Shown piece by piece: positions 53,334 through 64,000 of a DNA stretch of 64,000 nucleotides (positions are counted from its first letter, which is position 1; each line of letters begins with the position of its first letter). Under the pieces are notes generated by a model, which was given only the letters and a program-made list of their open reading frames with translations, was not told where the DNA came from and made no database searches. Source of the DNA: Macrostomum hystrix (Eukaryota > Platyhelminthes > Macrostomidae). The stretch is taken from assembly GCA_950097015.1 (NCBI GenBank), contig CATNEN010000001.1, forward strand, positions 22,993,501 to 23,057,500. Direction: 5' to 3'. Made by a program: the position numbers and the translations under genes.

Positions 53334-54139
53334 CGATAATGTTTAATGATAATCCTATTATTATAATCCTATTAAATTACCGATTATTTTTTAAAGCGAA
53401 CTTGCTAACAAACTATTGTAGTTCTATCTTTGTGAAGCTAAAGAATTAAAATGTTGCCCTTTGCCGCATTTCATACAGTTTTTTCATCATTTTAATACGA
53501 GTCGAACATTGAAATCTGAGTTAATTTCATTTTCCGGTAAAGCGTTGCTGTCGAGGCTAGACATGGCATGTTTAATCAGATGATAAACGGCATAGAAGCC
53601 ATTGAACTCGGTTTGAATTTGTGAAACTTCTGCTGTTGCACATTTTTTACGATAGGGCAAGGTTGCAGCTTTCTAACGCTCGTGCTCAATCGCCTTATGC
53701 CCTTAGTAAGCACTGAAAAGCATTTGGTCAATTGTTTGAGCCTTCTGGCTTTTGTGTGCCAATGTGTCACACTCGCTGCATGGCTCCCTCACTCACTCTG
53801 CTCTCAGTCCTGCCCACGTGTAACAATGTGCATTCATATAATCTACTAATGCTTATTCTTCAATTCTTCATATATCATAAAAACTGCTGAATCATTGTGC
53901 GCATGTGCAAATACTGCTTGTTACTACCACGCTACATGCACACACATGCTATTCAACTCTTAAAATTCTGACACTTCAAAAATTGAAAACACGCAGCTCA
54001 ACGAATGAAAAGTTCGACTTTTGAGATCATTATATACTACTGAAGTAGACGCTCATAGTAAGTAGTTAACTAACATGGACTGATTATTTAAACATTGCAG
54101 CTTGTTTTTGGTGAGCATAATTAAATAGTAGCCATCGCC
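53334..54139. other. Spacer between PAM16 and FARSB
   Basis: AT-rich. ATTAAA at 53,445 might be the PAM16 poly(A) signal. The FARSB promoter should be within the last 200 bp, but no clear core element is seen. Confidence 0.4.
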
Positions 54140-56643
54140 ATGCCAGTTGTTCAAATAGACAAAGCCGCCCTCTGCGAGTGCCTTCATCGCGACAACTTCA
54201 CGGACGAAGAGGTTGACGAGTTGTGCTTCCAATTCGGCCTGGAATTGGACGAGGTCACTTCAGAGCGAGAGATGCTAGCTAAAGAGCAGGGAGATGCCAA
54301 GGCTGCTCAGCTGGGCAATCAGCTGTCTGACGCTGTCATCTACAAGATCGAAGTGCCAGCTAATCGATACGACCTGCTCTGCGTGGAGGGTCTCAGTAGG
54401 GCTCTGATGGTGTTCCAGAATCTGGCTTCTCCACCGATGTATAAAGCTATTCGGCCGTCTGGCGGTATGCAACAGATGCGAGTCGCTCAGAGTACTGCTC
54501 AAATTCGACCGTTTGTTGTGTGCGCCCTGTTGCGCAATTTGAGCTTCACGCCCGTCAGTTATCGATCGTTTATCGATCTGCAGGACAAGCTGCACCAGAC
54601 TATCTGTAGGCAGCGCTCTCTGGTTGCCATTGGTACGCACGACTTCGATACATTGACTGGGCCATTTGTTTATGAGGCTCTGCCACCAGCTGACATTGTA
54701 TTCCAGCCGCTGAACCAAACTAAGGAGTACAGTGCAGTTGAACTGATGCAGCTGTACTCCGGTGAGAGTCACCTCAAGCCCTACTTGCCAATCATTCGCG
54801 ACAGTCTAGTTTATCCCGTGATTAAAGACTCCAAAGGTGTTGTGTTAAGCATGCCACCAATCATCAATGGCGATCATTCGAAGATCACTTTGGCTACAAA
54901 AAATGTCTTCATTGAAGCTACGGCTACAGATGCGCACAAGGCCTCTGTGGTTTTGGACACTCTTGTCTGCGCGTTCTCGCAGTACTGCGCAGACCAGTAC
55001 ACCGTTGAAGCTGTCGAAGTGACTTACGCCGACGGTCGCAGCACTATTTGTCCGTCGCTAGCGTACAGGCAGGTAGACATTAAGCCGGGCTATCTGCGTC
55101 AGGGTGTTGGCCAATCTAAATCCCAGCTTTCAATCGACGAGATCTGCAGCCGGCTGACACGCATGTGTCTGGTTGCCAGCGCCAAACCGTCTGGCGATGC
55201 TAGCTCCGATGACTCCACGCTGATCACCGTGACCGTGCCGCCAACCCGTCACGATGTGCTGCATCCGTGCGATGTACTGGAAGATCTGGCCATTGCCACC
55301 GGCTACAACAATCTGGAGATCAGCCTTCCGCCGACACTGTGCATCGGCCGGCAGCAGCCGCTGAACTCTCTGACAGACAAGCTCCGCCTGGAAGTGGCCT
55401 TCGCTGGCTTCACGGAGTGTCTGACCTTCGCCCTGTGCTCAGAGAAGGACATCTCAGAGCGGCTGCGCCTCCCGTTCGACAGTTTGCCAGCTGTTCGGAT
55501 TGCCAATCCGAAGACTTTGGAATTTCAAGTGGCTCGCACCAGCCTGCTGCCGGGAATTTTGAAGACTGTGTACTCTAATCGGTCACTGCCGCTGCCGTTG
55601 AAGCTTTTCGAGATTCAGGATGTTGTTTATAAGGTCAGGCTGTCTACTGATTCATTTTTTAACTGAATAACTCCTATTTTTGGTTGAACTTTCGAATTTC
55701 TAACCTAGACGTCTTGGGTTCGAATCTCTCTATCCGCTTAGCGCCCATCGCGCCGCCTCCAGACACCATACAGGCACCATACACAGCAGCACAGACCAGC
55801 CGGGGAGGGCAGGAGGCACCCAGAACAGGCAGCAGTGCCCCCCACCCCAGCCCCACACGCACAGAGCAGATCAAGCCGGGGTGGAAGGCTGATAAGAAAT
55901 CAGTCCTCAGGGGGGGCCGGGTGATGAGTGTACACTTATCCAATCGCGCTGACGGAAGTCCAGAAAGCGCGCGGCGGTGTACACCCGCCCCCAGCCACCC
56001 CCCGCAAGGTCTCACGCCCCAGCGCCAACGCACACAACTCACACAACGCAGAACAGGCACACAGAAGGTAGGAGCGAAGCTATTATTTCAAGCTTTGACT
56101 GCACGAAATATGGTGCACCTCCGCCGGTCGCTACTATCCAAACCTTCCAACAAGTCCCGAAAGTAATCGTGACTTGAAGGGAGAATCGAACTAGCGTCCA
56201 TTGGTGTGCGAGGCAGCAACGCTCGCCGCTGACCCACTCGCCCCCTGGGTTCGAATCTCAGTAACTTGGATTTCTTCTGGGTGCGATCTGGACCTTGAAA
56301 TCCATCTAATTTCCCGATCGCTTCAATCCCGCAGTCCCCAGACAACATGGGCACCGCTGTCAACTCGCGCCAATTGGCAGCTGTTCACTACGGCAAGACA
56401 TCCGGCTTCGAGCTCATCCACGGCCTGATGGACCGGGTGATGCAGGTTCTGGGAGTGCCACCGGATCAGTACGAGCTGTCAGCCGCTGATCAGGCCACCT
56501 ACTTTCCCGGCAGGTGCGCCAGCGTGATTTACAAGGGCCAGCAGATTGGCACCATCGGTGTGCTTCACCCGGAGACTCTGGCCCAGTTCGATCTCAACTT
56601 GCCAGCGGCCGCCTTCGTGTTGAATGTGGAAACCTTCCTGTAG
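54140..56643 (+). CDS. FARSB: Phenylalanyl-tRNA synthetase beta subunit, cytosolic
   Basis: Two exons, 54140-55633 and 56335-56643, phase 0 (donor GTCAGG, acceptor CCGCAG), 600 aa; human FARSB has 589. It starts MPVVQIDKAALCECL and continues with IYKIEVPANRYDLLCVEGLSRAL. It carries the B3/B4 editing-like region (IGTHDFDTLTGPFVYEA, PIINGDHSKIT), the B5 region (TVPPTRHDVLHPCDVLEDLAI) and the catalytic-like core (EVAFAGFTECLTFALCSE, LPLKLFEIQDVVYK). Exon 2 gives GFELIHGLMDRVM, FPGRCASVIYKG and IGVLHPE. It forms the alpha2-beta2 enzyme that charges tRNA-Phe in the cytoplasm. The TCAGG donor extension is non-consensus but is supported by protein continuity. The intron holds a repeat-bounded insert. 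Confidence 0.95.
55715..56259. repeat. Insert bounded by 14-bp direct repeats in FARSB intron
   Basis: TGGGTTCGAATCTC occurs at 55715-55728 and 56246-56259 and brackets about 517 bp of GC-rich sequence. GGTTCGAATC is also a tRNA B-box sequence, so the right end may be a tRNA-like SINE head rather than a target duplication. Confidence 0.5.
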
Positions 56644-57434
56644 TGGGCCGGCTTCCGGTCACAAGAATAATTAAATGATTTATAAACTGATCTTGGAGTG
56701 CAAATTCTAGGTACCCTCATTTACAGCCGCTTTATTTTCACTTTTTTCTATGACGAATTGCGATATGATACTACTTACAGTAGTTATACAACCCTTGGAA
56801 TAGTTTTTGTTGTTTTGCTCTAAAATTCAAACTTTACTTCAAAATATTCTACGGTTTTTAGAATTCACGGTTAGGAGAAAATAGTTAATAAACGGTTAAT
56901 ATTAACATGCTATTCAGAATTTATCCCTAGTTCTATTTCGTTATTATATATTTCTCCTGTGCCGTGTTGCGACTAAATTCAATATTATACCAAATATTTT
57001 TTATATTATTATATTATCTAGCAGAGAAACTTTATCAAAGTATTGATAATTTTTCTTTCGACAAATCAACCGGTTTTTCTGTCGTGTCTGATACTTACCT
57101 TTATTCTAGAAAATTTTATTATCCCGTAGTTCCCGTACTTTTGCTTTGCTGCTTCTGCTGTTGCTGCTGATGCTGCTGATGACACAGCTTTGATAAGCGC
57201 TAGTTAATAAATTGACAAATTAAGAGTGGCGCCAAGTTTTGTTCGATAAGAGAAAACTGGGAAACTAGAAAGGTGGACAAATGGTATGACTGCTTCATAG
57301 GTCTTGTTGGTCTGCTGTTATTTTTAGCCTTCATTTTTTGTGGACAAGTAGATCTACTTAAATACTCATTTTAATTTTCTTAGATCCCCAGATTGGATAT
57401 AAAAATCTCCGCTTGACACTCAATTTGATTCCGA
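56644..57434. other. FARSB 3' flank and spacer
   Basis: AT-rich. AATAAA at 56,887 is a possible FARSB poly(A) signal. A short GCTGCT tract lies near 57,150. No gene recognised. Confidence 0.4.
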
Positions 57435-59572
57435 AAATCCTCCCCAAGATCCTCAGTTTCAGTCCAAAGATATTCCCCTAGATCCTCAGTTTCAGTCCAA
57501 ATATCCTCCCCTAGATCCTCAGTTTCAGTCCAAAGATCATTCCCTCGATCCTCAGTTTCAGTCTAAAGATCATCCCTAGATCCTCAGTTTCAGTCTAAAG
57601 ATCATCCCTAGATCCTCAGTTTCAGTCTAAAGATCATCCCTAGATCCTCAGTTTCAGTCCAAAGATCATCCCCTAGATCCTCAGTTTCAGTCCAAAGATA
57701 TTCCCCTAGATCCTCAGTTTCAGTCCAAAGATCATCCCCTAGATCCTCAGTTTCAGTCCAAAGATCCTCCCCTAGATCCTCAGTTTCAGTCCAAAGATCA
57801 TCCCCTAGATCCTCAGTTTCAGTCCAAAGATATTCCCTTAGATCCTCAGTTTCAGTCCAAAGATCATCCCTAGATCCTCAGTTTCAGTCCAAAGATCATC
57901 CCCTAGATCCTCAGTTTCAGTCCAAAGATATTCCCCTAGATCCTCAGTTTCAGTCCAAAGATCATCCCTAGATCCTCAGTTTCAGTCCAAAGATCATCCC
58001 CTAGATTCTCAGTTTCAGTCCAAAGATCATCCCCTAGATCCTCAGTTTCAGTCCAAAGATCATCCCCTAGATCCTCAGTTTCAGTCCAAAGATCCTCCCC
58101 TAGATCCTCAGTTTCAGTCCAAAGATCCTCCCCTAGATCCTCAGTTTCAGTCCAAAGATCATCCCCTAGATCCTCAGTTTCAGTCCAAAGATCCTCCCCT
58201 AGATCCTCAGTTTCAGTCCAAAGATCATCCCCTAGATCCTCAGTTTCAGTCCAAAGATCATCCCCTAGATCCTCAGTTTCAGTCCAAAGATCCTCCCCTA
58301 GATCCTCAGTTTCAGTCCAAAGATCATCCCCTCGATCCTCACTTTCAGTCCAAAGATCATCCCTAGATCCTCAGTTTCAGTCCAAAGATCATCCCTAGAT
58401 CCTCAGTTTCAGTCCAAATATCATTCCCCTAGATCCTCAGTATCAGTCCAAAGATCCTCCCCTAGATCCTCAGTTTCAGTCCAAAGATCATCCCTAGATC
58501 CTCAGTATCAGTCCAAAGATCCTCCCCTAGATCCTCAGTTTCAGTCCAAAGATATTCCCCTAGATCCTCAGTTTCAGTCCAAAGATCATCCCCAAGATCC
58601 TCAGTTTCAGTCCAAAGATCATCCCCTAGATTCTCAGTTTCAGTCCAAAGATCATCCCTAGATCCTCAGTTTCAGAACAAAGATCATCCCTAGATCCTCA
58701 GTATCAGTCCAAAGATCCTCCCCTAGATCCTCAGTTTCAGTCCAAAGATCATCCCTAGATCCTCAGTTTCAGTCCAAAGATCATCCCTAGATCCTCAGTT
58801 TCAGTCCAAATATCATTCCCCTAGATCCTCAGTTTCAGTCCAAAGATCCTCCCCTAGATCCTCAGTTTCAGTCCAAAGATCATCCCTAGATCCTCAGTTT
58901 CAGTCCAAAGATCATCCCTAGATCCTCAGTTTCAGTCCAAAATATCATTCCCCTAGATCCTCAGTATCAGTCCAAAGATCATCCCTAGATCCTCAGTATC
59001 AGTCCAAAGATCCTCCCCTAGATCCTCAGTTTCAGTCCAAAGATCCTCCCCTAGATCCTCAGTTTCAGTCCAAAGATCCTCCCCTAGATCCTCAGTTTCA
59101 GTCCAAAGATCATCCCCTAGATCCTCAGTTTCAGTCCAAAGATCCTCCCCTAGATCCCCAGTTTCAGTCCAAAGATCCTCCCCTAGATCCTCAGTTTCAG
59201 TCCAAAGATCATCCCCTAGATCCTCAGTTTCAGTCCAAAGATCCTCCCCTAGATCCTCAGTTTCAGTCCAAAGATCCTCCCCTAGATCCTCAGTTTCAGT
59301 CCAAAGATCCTCCCCTAGATCCTCAGTTTCAGTCCAAAGATCATCCCCTAGATCCTCAGTTTCAGTCCAAAGATCCTCCCCTAGATCCTCAGTTTCAGTC
59401 CAAATATCCTCCCCTAGATCCTCAGTTTCAGTCCAAAGATCCTCCCCTAGATCCCCAGTTTCAGTCCAAAGATCCTCCCCTAGATCCTCAGTTTCAGTCC
59501 AAAGATCCTCCCCTAGATCCTCAGTTTCAGTCCAAAGATCCTCCCCTAGATCCTCAGTTTCAGTCCAAGCTG
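57435..59572 (+). repeat. 33-bp minisatellite, about 65 copies
   Basis: The unit AGATCCTCAGTTTCAGTCCA + AAGATCCTCCCCT has variants (CATCCCCT, 32-bp CATCCCT, TATTCCCCT). It ends about 190 bp before the ATG of the next gene. Confidence 0.97.
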
Positions 59573-59763
59573 TTGCTGTAAGATGTAAGATGTTGCAAAC
59601 CTAGCTTGTTCGCCATGTTGTGTACTAACTGAAATCTTGCGCACTTTTCAGTATTACAATCTCTGAGTAATTTAAACTACTAAGAATTCCTTCGGCCTTC
59701 TGAGTAAAAATTCGATTAATATTACTGCTTTTCTCCTACTACGCGAAGTAGTATCTGTGCAGA

Positions 59764-60975
59764 ATGGCAGAGGCTGTTAGACCTGCCAAGAACAAGGTGA
59801 GTTCTATATTTGGTTGTTGCTAATTGTTTATTTAGATTTCATATTAGTTTATCGTCGTTCATTTTCTTCTCTTTAAGAAGCGCAAACAGAAGCAGCAGCA
59901 GCAGCAACAACCGCAGCTTCAGCATCAGTCATTGTCAGCGGACGTGAAAGAGTCCGACGTCACCGACATGCTGCCTGAAGCATCGGACATTGTGCAGCCT
60001 CCTATCGATTTTGCCAAACTGTTTTCGCCCCAAATGGCTGTTCCAGAAACAGGGCAGCACCAAGAGGCCAAACCGGATGTTTCACAAATGAAAGATAATT
60101 TTAGTCAGCAACATCAGCAGCAGCACAATGAACAGACGGTGCAACAGGAGAAAGTTGCTGATGAACAGGTGCAACAGGAGAAAGTTGCTGATGAACAGGT
60201 GCAACAGGAGAAAGTTGCTGATGAACAGGTGCAACAGGAGAGAGTTGCTGATGAACAGGTGCAACAGGAGAAAGTTGCTGATGAACAGGTGCAACAGGAG
60301 AAAGTTGCTGATGAACAGGTGCAACAGGAGAGAGTTGCTGATGAACAGGTGCAACAGGAGAGAGTTGCTGATGAACAGGTGCAACAGGAGAAAGTTGCTG
60401 ATGAACAGGTGCAACAGGAGAGAGTTGCTGATGAACAGGTGCAACAGGAGAGAGTTGCTGATGAACAGGTGCAACAGGAGAGAGTTGCTGATGAACAGGT
60501 GCAACAGGAGAGAGTTGCTGATGAACAGGTGCAACAGGAGAGAGTTGCTGATCAACAGGTGCAACAGGAGAGAGTTGCTGATGAACAGGTGCAACAGGAG
60601 AGAGTTGCTGATGAACAGGTGCAACAGGAGAGAGTTGCTGATCAACAGGTGCAACAGGAGAGAGTTGCTGATGAACAGGTGCAACAGGAGAGAGTTGCTG
60701 ATCAACAGGTGCAACAGGAGAGAGTTGCTGATCAACAGGTGCAACAGGAGAGAGTTGCTGATCAACAGGTGCAACAGGAGAGAGTTGCTGATCAACGGGC
60801 TGTAATCGAAAGGCCACAGCGTCCGGCTGTGCTTGCAGGTGTAGCTGCGAACGCTACAGCGGCAAGAGTTGCTGCTGAGGTTGAAGTAAATCCGCTAACC
60901 GAAGCCCAGCTGCAGTCGCTATATCATAATCCACTGCTCAACAATCTAGAATACGAAGTGCAGCAGTACTTAAAT
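59764..60975 (+). CDS. Unrecognised protein with 22 decapeptide repeats (5' part of gene)
   Basis: Exon 1 59764-59796 (ATG, 11 codons ending PAKNK, donor GTGAGT) and exon 2 59878-60975 (acceptor TTTAAG, donor GTGAGT) join in phase 0. The gene continues beyond the window. Order: a basic Lys/Gln-rich start (KKRKQKQQQQQQPQLQ), an acidic linker with DFAKLFSPQ, then 22 copies of VQQE(K/R)VAD(E/Q)Q at 60,138-60,797. An Ala-rich stretch follows and then a conserved-looking segment, LTEAQLQSLYHNPLLNNLEY. The repeats are charged and helix-prone, so a long helix or coiled coil is likely. I do not recognise the family. The last segment before the donor looks like a folded domain, so the informative part is probably in later exons. 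Confidence 0.7.
60138..60797 (+). repeat. 30-bp coding minisatellite, 22 copies
   Basis: GTGCAACAGGAGAAAGTTGC + TGATGAACAG repeated without indels. Only two sites vary (AAA/AGA and GAA/CAA), both changing an amino acid, and the variants are graded: Lys and Glu forms come early, Arg and Gln forms late. Confidence 0.97.
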
Positions 60976-61004
60976 GTGAGTAATTCGAGTTTCAGCTCTT
61001 AACC

Positions 61005-64000
61005 ATACAGATCTCAAGTTTGAGCAGTGTTCACTGAGTTCCTCAAGTGTGAGATCCTCAAATTTTAGCTGTGTTTACTGGGTTCCTCAAGTTTGAGCAG
61101 TGTTCTCTGAGATTCTCAAGTCTGAGCAGTGTTCTCTTTAGATTCTCAAGTCTGAGCAGTGTTCTCTCTGAGATTCTCAAGTCTGAGCTGTGTTCTCTGA
61201 AATTCTCAAGTCTGAGCAGTGTTCTCTGAGATTCTCAAGTCTGAGCAGTGTTCTCTTTAGATTCTCAAGTCTGAGCAGTGTTCTCTCTGAGATTCTCAAG
61301 TCTGAGCAGTGTTCTCTCTGAAATTCTCAAGTCTGAGCAGTGTTCTCTGAGATTCTCAAGTCTGAGCAGTGTTCTCTGAGATTCTCAAGTCTGAGCTGTG
61401 TTCTCTGAGATTCTCAAGTCTGAGCTGTGTTCTCTGAGATTCTCAAGTCTGAGCTGTGTTCTCTGAGATTCTCAAGTCTGAGCTGTGTTCTCTGAGATTC
61501 TCAAGTCTGAGCAGTGTTCTCTGAGATTCTCAAGTCTGAGCAGTGTTCTCTGAGATTCTCAAGTCTGAGCAGTGTTCTCTGAGATTCTCAAGTCTGAGCA
61601 GTGTTCTCTTTAGATTCTCAAGTCTGAGCAGTGTTCTCTCTGAGATTCTCAAGTCTGAGCAGTGTTCTCTCTGAAATTCTCAAGTCTGAGCAGTGTTCTC
61701 TGAGATTCTCAAGTCTGAGCAGTGTTCTCTGAGATTCTCAAGTCTGAGCTGTGTTCTCTGAGATTCTCAAGTCTGAGCTGTGTTCTCTGAGATTCTCAAG
61801 TCTGAGCTGTGTTCTCTGAGATTCTCAAGTCTGAGCAGTGTTCTCTGAGATTCTCAAGTCTGAGCAGTGTTCTCTGAGATTCTCAAGTCTGAGCAGTGTT
61901 CTCTGAAATTCTCAAGTCTGAGCAGTGTTCTCTGAGATTCTCAAGTCTGAGCAGTGTTCTCTGAGATTCTCAAGTCTGAGCAGTGTTCTCTGAGATTCTC
62001 AAGTCTGAGCAGTGTTCTCTCTGAGATTCTCAAGTCTGAGCAGTGTTATCTTTAGATTCTCAAGTCTGAGCAGTGTTCTCTTTAGATTCTCAAGTCTGAG
62101 CAGTGTTCTCTTTAGATTCTCAAGTCTGAGCAGTGTTCTCTTTAGATTCTCAAGTCTGAGCAGTGTTCTCTGAGATTCTCAAGTCTGAGCAGTGTTCTCT
62201 TTAGATTCTCAAGTCTGAGCAGTGTTCTCTGAGATTCTCAAGTCTGAGCAGTGTTCTCTTTGAGATTCTCAAGTCTGAGCAGTGTTCTCTGAAATTCTCA
62301 AGTCTGAGCAGTGTTCTCTGAGATTCTCAAGTCTGAGCAGTGTTCTCTCTGAGATTCTCAAGTCTGAGCAGTGTTCTCTTTAGATTCTCAAGTCTGAGCA
62401 GTGTTCTCTTTAGATTCTCAAGTCTGAGCAGTGTTCTCTTTAGATTCTCAAGTCTGAGCAGTGTTCTCTTTAGATTCTCAAGTCTGAGCAGTGTTCTCTT
62501 TAGATTCTCAAGTCTGAGCAGTGTTCTCTTTAGATTCTCAAGTCTGAGCAGTGTTCTCTGAGATTCTCAAGTCTGAGCAGTGTTCTCTTTAGATTCTCAA
62601 GTCTGAGCAGTGTTCTCTGAGATTCTCAAGTCTGAGCAGTGTTCTCTTTGAGATTCTCAAGTCTGAGCAGTGTTCTCTGAAATTCTCAAGTCTGAGCAGT
62701 GTTCTCTGAGATTCTCAAGTCTGAGCAGTGTTCTCTCTGAGATTCTCAAGTCTGAGCAGTGTTCTCTTTAGATTCTCAAGTCTGAGCTGTGTTCTCTTTA
62801 GATTCTCAAGTCTGAGCAGTGTTCTCTGAGATTCTCAAGTCTGAGCAGTGTTCTCTCTGAGATTCTCAAGTCTGAGCAGTGTTCTCTCTGAGATTCTCAA
62901 GTCTGAGCAGTGTTCTCTGAGATTCTGAAGTCTGAGCAGTGTTCTCTCTGAGATTCTCAAGTCTGAGCTGTGTTCTCTGAAATTCTCAAGTCTGAGCAGT
63001 GTTCTCTGAAATTCTCAAGTCTAAGCAGTGTTCTCTGAGATTCTCAAGTCTGAGCAGTGTTCTCTGAGATTCTCAAGTCTGAGCAGTGTTCTCTGAGATT
63101 CTCAAGTCTGAGCAGTGTTCTCTGAGATTCTCAAGTCTGAGCAGTGTTCTCTGAAATTCTCAAGTCTGAGCAGTGTTCTCTGAGATTCTCAAGTCTGAGC
63201 AGTGTTCTCTGAGATTCTCAAGTCTGAGCAGTGTTCTCTGAGATTCTCAAGTCTGAGCAGTGTTCTCTGAAATTCTCAAGTCTGAGCAGTGTTCTCTGAG
63301 ATTCTCAAGTCTGAGCAGTGTTCTCTGAGATTCTCAAGTCTGAGCTGTGTTCTCTGAGATTCTCAAGTCTGAGCTGTGTTCTCTGAGATTCTCAAGTCTG
63401 AGCAGTGTTCTCTGAGATTCTCAAGTCTGAGCAGTGTTCTCTGAGATTCTCAAGTCTGAGCAGTGTTCTCTGAAATTCTCAAGTCTGAGCAGTGTTCTCT
63501 GAGATTCTCAAGTCTGAGCAGTGTTCTCTGAGATTCTCAAGTCTGAGCAGTGTTCTCTGAGATTCTCAAGTCTGAGCAGTGTTCTCTGAGATTCTCAAGT
63601 CTGAGCAGTGTTCTCTCTGAGATTCTCAAGTCTGAGCAGTGTTATCTTTAGATTCTCAAGTCTGAGCAGTGTTCTCTTTAGATTCTCAAGTCTGAGCAGT
63701 GTTCTCTTTAGATTCTCAAGTCTGAGCAGTGTTCTCTTTAGATTCTCAAGTCTGAGCAGTGTTCTCTGAGATTCTCAAGTCTGAGCAGTGTTCTCTTTAG
63801 ATTCTCAAGTCTGAGCAGTGTTCTCTGAGATTCTCAAGTCTGAGCAGTGTTCTCTTTGAGATTCTCAAGTCTGAGCAGTGTTCTCTGAAATTCTCAAGTC
63901 TGAGCAGTGTTCTCTGAGATTCTCAAGTCTGAGCAGTGTTCTCTCTGAGATTCTCAAGTCTGAGCAGTGTTCTCTTTAGATTCTCAAGTCTGAGCAGTGT
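61005..64000 (+). repeat. 29-bp minisatellite running off the window, about 100 copies
   Basis: The unit GAGATTCTCAAGTCTGAGCA + GTGTTCTCT has insertion variants (CT, TTTA, TTT) that make 29-31-bp units. It begins 30 bp after the donor at 60,976, so it fills the following intron. Long blocks repeat in the same variant order (for example the runs near 62.0-62.3 and 63.6-63.9 kb). Confidence 0.97.

Noticed and set aside
55674-56060. 128-residue minus-strand ORF in the FARSB intron
   Set aside because: Lies in the GC-rich insert between direct repeats; more likely repeat DNA than a gene.
60082-60817. Other-frame ORFs of the 30-bp repeat
   Set aside because: The + strand frame joining the ATG exon through consensus splice sites and running into unique sequence is the only one with support.

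Overview
This is a metazoan nuclear window. The evidence is GT-AG introns in every reconstructable gene, TATA boxes, tRNA-derived SINE copies, a Ty3/gypsy LTR retrotransposon, and animal-type genes (DNAJC25, PAM16, FARSB, an SLC22-like carrier, secreted WSC-domain proteins). The species cannot be read from the sequence. Small introns beside very heavy minisatellite load would fit a free-living flatworm or another lophotrochozoan, but that is a low-confidence inference. By my count roughly 23 kb of the 64 kb (about 36%) is tandem repeat.

Layout. 0.27-1.55 kb: 3' exon of an SLC22-type transporter. 1.8-32.2 kb: a family of small secreted two-exon genes, each with a signal peptide, a WSC domain, a phase-1 intron and a short PAN/apple-like Cys domain. 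Three copies lie on + (1.8, 8.2, 13.0 kb). Two intact copies and one broken copy lie on - (27.0, 32.2 and 29 kb). Between the two halves sits a full-length Ty3/gypsy element (15,314-24,708). Its 1,157-bp LTRs look identical, gag and pol are on the minus strand, a -1 frameshift signal joins them, and a cold-shock-like domain is fused to the N-terminus of Pol. 32.85-41.56 kb: an 8.7-kb array of a 33-bp unit with higher-order structure.

42.1-44.6 kb (-): a four-exon SAM methyltransferase of the CFA synthase / coclaurine N-methyltransferase-like family. 45.6-49.1 kb (+): complete DNAJC25. 52.9-53.3 kb (+): the main exon of PAM16/Magmas. 54.1-56.6 kb (+): complete FARSB. 59.8 kb to beyond the window (+): an unrecognised gene carrying 22 coding copies of a 10-residue repeat; its next intron is a 29-bp array running off the end.

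The housekeeping genes form no pathway. DNAJC25 and PAM16 are both J-domain-family proteins but act in different compartments (ER-type membrane and mitochondrial import motor). FARSB is the beta chain of cytosolic Phe-tRNA synthetase. The WSC cluster is the only block of related function, probably secreted carbohydrate-binding proteins. Almost every intron and spacer has its own minisatellite, and several SINE copies, a LINE fragment, a hAT-like end and a fold-back element fill the rest.
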